Of a stretch of 64,000 nucleotides of DNA, positions 58,649 through 64,000 are shown piece after piece. Source of the stretch: CADCVT01 sp036389155. Its GTDB lineage: Bacteria > Actinomycetota > Thermoleophilia > Solirubrobacterales > Solirubrobacteraceae. The notes under the pieces were generated by a model. The model made no database searches. It worked only from the letters and a program-made list of their open reading frames with translations, and was not told the DNA's origin. Numbering within the stretch: the stretch's first letter is position 1; every line of letters begins with the position of its first letter. The translations under genes were made by a program, and so were the position numbers. The stretch lies in NCBI GenBank assembly GCA_036389155.1, contig DASVQN010000009.1, positions 62,001 through 126,000 on the forward strand. Reading direction: 5' to 3'.

Positions 58649-59065
58649 TCAGTCTTCCTTCGCGAGAGCGTCCGTGCCCTCCCGCGCGCCCTCGCCGCGA
58701 TCGAAGAAGTCCCACGCCTCGACGACGTTCCCCTCGGGGTCCTCGACGTAGATCGAGCGGTCGCCGCCGGGGTGCTCGATCGGCCCGCGGACGTGGACGC
58801 CGCGCTCCTCCAGGCGCCCGATGATCGCGTCGAGCGTCCCCGGCTCGACCCCGAACGCGTAGTGCACGTGGGCGCCGCCCTCGTCTCCGAACTCCTTCTC
58901 GCCGGGCAGCCACAGCCCCAGCCGCGACCGCTCGCCCGCGGCGAGCCAGATGCGGTCGTCCTCGCGCTTGAGCACGCGCAGCCCGAAGACCTCGGTGTAG
59001 AAGGCCTCGAGCGCCCCCAGGTCGCGCACCTGGAGCGTCAGTTCGACAACGCCGGTGATCGTCAC
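58649..59065 (-). CDS. VOC-family (glyoxalase-like) protein
   Basis: The 138-residue VOC domain reads TGVVELTLQVRDLGALEAFYTEVFGLRVLKREDDRIWLAAG, HVHYAFGVEPGTLDAIIGRL and RSIYVEDPEGNVVEAWDFF. His in HVHYAF and Glu in EAWDFF fit a metal site. The substrate is unknown. It sits between the RsbV- and RsbW-type genes, 13 bases before the STAS gene. Confidence 0.8.
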   Translation of the reverse strand: MTITGVVELTLQVRDLGALEAFYTEVFGLRVLKREDDRIWLAAGERSRLGLWLPGEKEFGDEGGAHVHYAFGVEPGTLDAIIGRLEERGVHVRGPIEHPGGDRSIYVEDPEGNVVEAWDFFDRGEGAREGTDALAKED

Positions 59066-59132
59066 TCAGCGCGTACGGGTGCCCCCGCGGCGGGGGATCA
59101 ATCGCGCCGGGCGGGAGGCGGCGCGAAGGCGC

Positions 59133-59525
59133 TCAGGCGGCGAAGCCCAGGCGGATGTACAGCGCTTCGCCGTCACCCTCCTGGCGGACCTCGACGGCGT
59201 CCGCGACGCGCTCGAGGACGTTCCCCACGCCGGGCAGCTCCGCGTCGCGGAGCATCTGCTGCGCCCCCTTCGGCCGCAGCGCGCCGACGACGAGCTCGAT
59301 GACGCCCTCGCGCGCGGTCAGGTCGACGCGGACCGAGCCGTTGCTGGCGTGGTCGGGCCCGTGCGCGGCGACCGTGTCGGCCACCAGCAGCGCGTCATCG
59401 AGCCGGTCGATCGGGCACTGGGCGCGCGCGGCGAGCATGCCGATGACGCGGCTCAGCACGGGGCCCAGCAGCGGCCCGTTGCGCACGAGGACGGTGGCCT
59501 GGTTGTCGGGATTCGGCACGCTCAC
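59133..59525 (-). CDS. Degenerate RsbW-like (GHKL fold) protein
   Basis: The 130-residue protein starts SVPNPDNQATVLVRNGPLLGPVLSRVIGMLAARAQCPIDRLDDALLVADTVAAHG and ends VLERVADAVEVRQEGDGEALYIRLGF. The layout follows RsbW, but the N-box E/N residues and the D-x-G-x-G loop are absent, so ATP binding is unlikely. It is coupled to the intact RsbW-type gene by GTGA, which suggests a regulatory partner made in equal amounts. Confidence 0.65.
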   Translation of the reverse strand: MSVPNPDNQATVLVRNGPLLGPVLSRVIGMLAARAQCPIDRLDDALLVADTVAAHGPDHASNGSVRVDLTAREGVIELVVGALRPKGAQQMLRDAELPGVGNVLERVADAVEVRQEGDGEALYIRLGFAA

Positions 59526-59995
59526 CCGGCCAGGGACTCCCCGACCAGGTCGATCTTGAACGTCATCCTGACCTCGGTGCGGTCGTCGCCGCTGCGGCCG
59601 AGCTCGAGCGTCTCGGCGAGCGTGGCGATGAGCGGCAGGCCGAGGCCGAGGCCGGGGGAGTCCGGGCGCGGCAGCATCCCGCGGCCCTCGTCGCGCACGG
59701 CGATGGTCAGGCGCCCGTCGCTCACCCCCGCGGCGATCTCCATCGGGCCGTCGCCGCCGGGGTAGGCGTGGACCACCACGTTCGTGCAGGCCTCCGTGAC
59801 CGCGAGCTTGACGTCGGCGATCACCTGGTCCTCGATGTCCAGCGCGTCGCCGAGGCCGCCGAACGCATGGCGGACGACGGCGACGTTCTCGGCTCGCGCC
59901 GGAAGGGTGAGGACGAGATCGGGAGCACCCATCACGTCCGCCTCGATCGAGGCATCTGTCTCCTGTTGTGGTGACGATCCAGGTTCGTGCGCCAT
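59522..59995 (-). CDS. Anti-sigma regulatory factor (RsbW-type GHKL kinase)
   Basis: The 157-residue protein has LVLTLPARAENVAVVRHAFGGLGDALDI, N-box DVKLAVTEACTNVVVHAY, G1-like AVRDEGRGMLPRPDSPGLGLGLPLIATLAE; all ATP-binding elements are present. Such proteins bind SigB/F-type sigma factors and phosphorylate RsbV-type antagonists. ATG 59995 was used; ATG 59932 is also possible and has a better GAGG site. The sigma factor target may be the one at 47 kb. Confidence 0.85.
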   Translation of the reverse strand: MAHEPGSSPQQETDASIEADVMGAPDLVLTLPARAENVAVVRHAFGGLGDALDIEDQVIADVKLAVTEACTNVVVHAYPGGDGPMEIAAGVSDGRLTIAVRDEGRGMLPRPDSPGLGLGLPLIATLAETLELGRSGDDRTEVRMTFKIDLVGESLAG

Positions 59996-60059
59996 TGATG
60001 TGCCCGGGAGTCGGCACTCCCATTCGTCCTTGCAGAAGGTGCGGACAATACGCCTTCGG

Positions 60060-61004
60060 CTATACGGCCGAGTCGAAGGCCGCGGCCACTTCCGCACCGT
60101 GCAGCCCCGCACCGAGCGCGGCGAGGAGCAGCATGCGCGCGGCCTGTGGCGACAGCGTCGCCGCGGGCACGGCGCCGGTCGCCCGCACGTCGCCCTCGGC
60201 GCCCTCGAACCCGTACGTGGCGCGCAGGAGCTGACCGCGCTCCGGCCGCAGGGCGACCGCGACCGGGCACGCCGCCTCCTTCAGCACGGCGAGGACCGCG
60301 GGCGGGACGTGCCCGGCGCCGAGCGCGACGAGCACGAGCGCGTCGGGCCGCAGATCGAGCGCGGCGCGCAGGAGGCTGCCGTCGTCGCCCAGCCAGGTAG
60401 GGACGATCGGGACGGCGAAGTCGAGCCGTTCGACCGCCAGCGGGGCCGGTCGCGGGGCCGCCGCGCGCAGGTCGACGCGGCCCTCGGCGACGAAGCCGAG
60501 CGGCCCGCTGCGCGGGGAGGAGAACGCGCGCGGCGACGTCGAGTCGGACTTGCGCACCTCGCGCGCGCCATGGACCTCCCCGGCGAAGACCGCGTACGTG
60601 CCGCCCGGGCCCGCGCCGGCGAGCGCCACCGCGTCGACGAGGTTCGCCGGCCCGTCGGCGCCGGGGGCCGACGCCGGCCGGATCGCGCCGGTCAGCGCGA
60701 TCGGGGCCTCAGCCCCGTTCATGGCGTCGATCAGCACCGCGAGCTCCTCCAGCGTGTCCGTCCCGGTGGTCAGCACGACGCCGCTGCCGGAGGACGCCGC
60801 CGCCACCGCCTCCCGCGCCACCGCGAGCGCGTCGTCGAGGCTCAGGTGGACGCTCGGTTTCGCCAGGACGGACCGCGCGGAAGCGACCTCCAGGCCCGCC
60901 GCGGCGACCAGCGCGGCGGCGTCGAGGGCGGGCGTGGCCGCTGACTGCCGGTCGGCAGCCATCGCGATGGTTCCCCCGACCGCGAGCAGGGTGACTGGGC
61001 GCAT
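60060..61004 (-). CDS. L-asparaginase/glutaminase family
   Basis: The 314-residue enzyme has the first active-site Thr in VTLLAVGGTIAMAAD and the second motif VVLTTGTDTLEELAVLID near residue 90, plus PIALTGAIRPASAPGADGPANLVDAV. It hydrolyses asparagine to aspartate and ammonia; type I/II cannot be told, and no signal peptide is seen, so cytoplasmic. ATG 61004 was preferred over ATG 61010 because a TAGAGC box lies six bases before it. It is divergent from gltB. Confidence 0.87.
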   Translation of the reverse strand: MRPVTLLAVGGTIAMAADRQSAATPALDAAALVAAAGLEVASARSVLAKPSVHLSLDDALAVAREAVAAASSGSGVVLTTGTDTLEELAVLIDAMNGAEAPIALTGAIRPASAPGADGPANLVDAVALAGAGPGGTYAVFAGEVHGAREVRKSDSTSPRAFSSPRSGPLGFVAEGRVDLRAAAPRPAPLAVERLDFAVPIVPTWLGDDGSLLRAALDLRPDALVLVALGAGHVPPAVLAVLKEAACPVAVALRPERGQLLRATYGFEGAEGDVRATGAVPAATLSPQAARMLLLAALGAGLHGAEVAAAFDSAV

Positions 61005-61053
61005 GTGCATGCTCTACCATCGCTCGTCCGCCTCGGTGCCATAACCGCTCCTC

Positions 61054-61059
61054 TAAGGC
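61054..61059 (+). promoter_or_regulatory. -10 box of the gltB promoter
   Basis: TAAGGC lies six bases before the gltB ATG, so the transcript is probably leaderless. Confidence 0.42.
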
Positions 61060-61065
61060 ACTTCC

Positions 61066-64000
61066 ATGACACCAAAGTCCCCGCAGGCCCTGGGCCTCTA
61101 CGACCCTCGCTACGAGCACGACGCATGCGGCGTCGCGTTCGTCGCCCGCCTCGACAACGAGCCCACCCGGGAGGTCGTCGACAAGGGTCTGACGGCGCTC
61201 GAGCACCTCGAGCACCGCGGCGCGACCGGTGCCGACCACCGCACCGGGGACGGGGCCGGGATCCTCATGCAGATCCCCGACGCCTTCTTCCGCGAGGTGC
61301 TCGACTTCGAGCTGCCGGCCCCGGGCCAGTACGGCGTCGGCACGTTCTTCCTCCCGCGCGACGACGCGCGGCGCCACAAGCTCGAGGAGCTGATCGAGCT
61401 CAACGTCCGCGTCGAGGGCCAGCACGTCCTCGGGTGGCGCGACGTGCCGGTCGACGAGGAGCACGTCGGCGACACGGCCAACGCGACGCGGCCTTACATC
61501 CGCCAGCTCTTCGTCGGCAACGGGCTGAAGGACGACTATGCCGGCGACCAGGCCGCGTTCGAGCGCAAGCTGTACGTCATCCGGCGGATCGTCGAGCTGG
61601 CCGCCGGCCCCGACTTCTACGCGGCGTCGCTGTCCAGCCGCACCGTCGTCTGGAAGGGGATGCTCATCCCGGACCAGCTGCGCCGCTTCTACCCCGACCT
61701 CCAGCACCCGGCGATGCGCAGCGCGCTCGCGCTCGTGCACTCGCGCTTCAGCACGAACACGTTCCCGAGCTGGCCGCTGGCCCACCCGTACCGCGTGATC
61801 GCCCACAACGGCGAGATCAACACGCTGATGGGCAACGTCAACTGGATGCGCGCGCGGGAGTCCGAGCTGGCGTCCGAGCTGTTCGGCGAGCGCGACCTGC
61901 GCAAGGTCGTGCCGGTCGTCCCGCCGGGGAACTCGGACTCGGCGACGTTCGACAACGTCCTCGAGCTGCTCATGCTCGCCGGGCGCACGCTGCCGCACGC
62001 GATCATGATGATGATCCCGGAGGCCTGGCAGGACCGCGACGACCTGCCCGACGACCTCAAGGGCTTCTACGCGTTCCACTCGTGCCTGATGGAGCCCTGG
62101 GACGGGCCGGCCGCGGTGGCGTTCACCGACGGGTCGCTGATCGGCGCGACGCTGGACCGCAATGGCCTGCGCCCCGGCCGCTGGGCCCAGACGAAGGACG
62201 GCCACGTCGTCCTCGGCTCGGAGGCCGGCCTGCTCCCGTACGAGCCGCACGAGATCGAGCGCCTCGGCCGCCTGCAGCCGGGCAAGCTCTTCCTCGTCGA
62301 CCTCGAGCGCGGGCGGATCGTCGCCGACGAGGAGGTCAAGCACGAGGTCGCGACCCAGCAGCCGTACGGGCAGTGGTTCCGCGAGAACACCGTCCACTTC
62401 TCCGACCTCGAGCCCGCGCACGTGACGCTCACCGGCGTGCAGCCGACGCGCGTCCGCCAGCTCGCCTTCGGCTACACGCAGGAGGACCTGCGGGTGCTCA
62501 TCGCGCCGATGGCCGCGCAGGGCGCCGAGCCGGTCGGGTCGATGGGCAACGACAACGCGCTGCCCGTCCTGTCGGACAACAAGCCGCCGCTGTTCAGCTA
62601 CTTCAAGCAGCTCTTCGCGCAGGTCACGAACCCGCCGATCGACCCGATCCGCGAAGAGATCGTCATGTCGCTCGGCACCGGCATCGGGGCCGAGCGCAAC
62701 CTGCTCGCCGAGTCGCCCGAGCACGCGCACCAGCTGGTGATGGACCAGCCGATCCTGCGCAACACCGAGCTCGAGACGCTGCGCCACGTCGACCACGAGA
62801 TCTTCGCCGCGCACACGATCGACATCACGTGGCCGGTGGACGAGGGCCCGGAGGGGCTCTCGAAACGGATCGCCGAGATCTGCGACGAGGCGTACACGGC
62901 GATCGCGTACGGCGCGAACATCCTGATCCTGTCCGACCGGGCGGTGAAGGGCGCCCGCGTCGCGATCCCGTCGCTGCTCGCCGTCGCGTCGGTGCACCAC
63001 CACCTCGTGCGCGCGGGGACGCGCCTGCGCGCGGGGCTGGTGCTCGAGTCCGGCGAGCCGCGCGAGGTCCATCACTTCGCGACGCTGATCGGCTACGGCT
63101 GCAGCGCGATCAACCCGTACCTGCTGCTCGACACGGTCGACGAGCTGGTCGCCGACGGCCGCGTGCCCGGCGTGACCGACCCGTCCGTCGCGCAGAAGAA
63201 CGTCGTCAAGGCGATCGGCAAGGGCCTGCTCAAGACGATCTCCAAGATGGGGATCTCGACGACGCAGTCCTACTGCGGTGCGCAGATCTTCGAGGCGGTC
63301 GGGCTCGACAAGGAGCTCATCGACAAGCACTTCACCGGCACGGCGTCGCGCATCGGCGGGATCGGCGCCGACGTGCTGGCGCGCGAGACGCTCGACCGCC
63401 ACGTCCAGGCTGGGTGGGGGGGACCCTCTGCCCGCGAGGATCTGCTCTCCGTCGGCGGCGTCTACGCGTGGCGCCGCGACGGCGAGCGGCACATGTGGAA
63501 CCCGGAGACGGTCGCGCTGCTGCAACACGCGGTGCGCTCGGAGAACGGGAGCGCGCAGGCCAAGTACGACGAGTACGCGGCGATGGTCAACGACGACGCG
63601 ACGCGGCGGTCGACGCTGCGCGGGCTGATGCGGATCCGGGCCGAGGACTGCTCGCCGATCGACATCGACGAGGTCGAGCCGGCGCAGGAGATCGTCCGCC
63701 GCTTCGCCACCGGCGCGATGTCGCTCGGGTCGATCTCGACCGAGGCGCACACGACGCTCGCGCGGGCGATGAACCGGCTCGGCGGCAAGTCGAACACCGG
63801 CGAGGGCGGGGAGGACCCGGTCCGCTTCGCCGACGACCGCCGCTCGGCGATCAAGCAGGTCGCGTCCGGGCGCTTCGGCGTGACGATCCACTACCTCGTC
63901 AACGCCGACCAGCTGCAGATCAAGATGGCCCAGGGCGCCAAGCCGGGCGAGGGCGGACAGCTGCCGGGCCACAAGGTCGACTCGTACATCGGGCGCATCC
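61066..64000 (+). CDS. gltB: Glutamate synthase large subunit, 5' 978 codons (3' end outside window)
   Basis: The frame stays open to the window edge. It starts MTPKSPQALGLYDPRYEHDACGVAFVARLD; Cys in HDACGVAF is the class II amidotransferase nucleophile after processing. Further landmarks are HRGATGADHRTGDGAGI, HSRFSTNTFPSWPLAHPYRVIAHNGEINTLMGN, then the central domain (GTGIGAERNLLAESPEHAHQLV) and the start of the FMN domain (TGAMSLGSISTEAHTTLARAMNRLGGKSNTGEGGEDP). It makes glutamate from glutamine and 2-oxoglutarate. An insertion-like segment (QAGWGGPSAREDL) near residue 785 was noticed. Confidence 0.95.
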   Translation, partial: MTPKSPQALGLYDPRYEHDACGVAFVARLDNEPTREVVDKGLTALEHLEHRGATGADHRTGDGAGILMQIPDAFFREVLDFELPAPGQYGVGTFFLPRDDARRHKLEELIELNVRVEGQHVLGWRDVPVDEEHVGDTANATRPYIRQLFVGNGLKDDYAGDQAAFERKLYVIRRIVELAAGPDFYAASLSSRTVVWKGMLIPDQLRRFYPDLQHPAMRSALALVHSRFSTNTFPSWPLAHPYRVIAHNGEINTLMGNVNWMRARESELASELFGERDLRKVVPVVPPGNSDSATFDNVLELLMLAGRTLPHAIMMMIPEAWQDRDDLPDDLKGFYAFHSCLMEPWDGPAAVAFTDGSLIGATLDRNGLRPGRWAQTKDGHVVLGSEAGLLPYEPHEIERLGRLQPGKLFLVDLERGRIVADEEVKHEVATQQPYGQWFRENTVHFSDLEPAHVTLTGVQPTRVRQLAFGYTQEDLRVLIAPMAAQGAEPVGSMGNDNALPVLSDNKPPLFSYFKQLFAQVTNPPIDPIREEIVMSLGTGIGAERNLLAESPEHAHQLVMDQPILRNTELETLRHVDHEIFAAHTIDITWPVDEGPEGLSKRIAEICDEAYTAIAYGANILILSDRAVKGARVAIPSLLAVASVHHHLVRAGTRLRAGLVLESGEPREVHHFATLIGYGCSAINPYLLLDTVDELVADGRVPGVTDPSVAQKNVVKAIGKGLLKTISKMGISTTQSYCGAQIFEAVGLDKELIDKHFTGTASRIGGIGADVLARETLDRHVQAGWGGPSAREDLLSVGGVYAWRRDGERHMWNPETVALLQHAVRSENGSAQAKYDEYAAMVNDDATRRSTLRGLMRIRAEDCSPIDIDEVEPAQEIVRRFATGAMSLGSISTEAHTTLARAMNRLGGKSNTGEGGEDPVRFADDRRSAIKQVASGRFGVTIHYLVNADQLQIKMAQGAKPGEGGQLPGHKVDSYIGRI

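Noticed and set aside
60709..63972. 1087-codon minus-strand frame opposite gltB
   Set aside because: Shadow of gltB, which shows unmistakable amidotransferase and FMN-domain motifs.
1..64000. CRISPR arrays, tRNA or rRNA genes, insertion sequences, phage genes
   Set aside because: No regularly spaced repeats, no tRNA-like cloverleaf or rRNA sequence, and no transposase or integrase frame was recognised.

Overview
The window is a gene-dense, very GC-rich bacterial chromosome segment. GTG and TTG starts are frequent, stops often overlap the next start (ATGA, GTGA), and many genes appear leaderless. The gene families (CGNR regulators, PspA with PspAA and PspAB, a MarP-like protease, Ku, a c-di-AMP riboswitch ahead of an NlpC/P60 gene) indicate a high-GC actinobacterium. 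Thermoleophilia/Solirubrobacterales is my best guess, but that is inference; no rRNA is present. I saw no tRNA, insertion sequence, phage gene or CRISPR array, so this looks like core chromosome rather than an island.

Layout. 1-6.5 kb: end of xseA, xseB, a TfoX-type protein, a luciferase-like oxidoreductase, a GGDEF/HD-GYP protein, a small lipoprotein, a cell-wall-repeat lipoprotein operon and a decayed Vps62-like gene. 6.5-14.3 kb, envelope maintenance: c-di-AMP riboswitch and NlpC/P60 protein, thioesterase, pspA-pspAA, a divergent pair with CGNR regulator and palindromic operators, htpX-pspAB, an M23 peptidase and a propeller-like membrane protein. 14.3-19.6 kb: lgt-like gene, a Zur-box-controlled zinc-type ABC transporter (two permeases and ATPase, no binding protein), a Vgb/NHL-type secreted protein and a hydrolase. 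19.6-24 kb: lysA-hom-thrC-thrB, i.e. lysine and threonine synthesis. 24-30.9 kb: DUF192, L,D-transpeptidase, orphan ParA, FHA protein, SRPBCC protein, lipoprotein, class B PBP and MarP-like protease.

31-46.6 kb: type IA topoisomerase, secreted proteins of unknown role, UvsE, a two-subunit AddAB-like helicase-nuclease and a YihY protein. 46.6-51.5 kb: ANTAR regulator, a SigB/F-type sigma factor operon with HAD, CsbD and proline-rich products, a ferritin-like protein and two divergent DJ-1-superfamily genes. 51.5-55.5 kb: RTX-like secreted protein, Ku and topoisomerase IB, then a 603-bp intergenic region with a strong hairpin and a 119-bp tandem repeat. 55.5-64 kb: small genes, an RsbV/RsbW-type partner-switching set, asparaginase and the first 978 codons of gltB, open at the window end.

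Themes: (1) envelope stress and peptidoglycan control; (2) DNA repair and topology, with xseAB, uvsE, addAB-like, a topoisomerase III-like gene, ku and topIB in one 64-kb stretch; (3) general stress response by sigma factor plus antagonists; (4) a window-wide promoter pattern in which a TAGNCT-like -10 box lies about 6-11 nt before the start codon.
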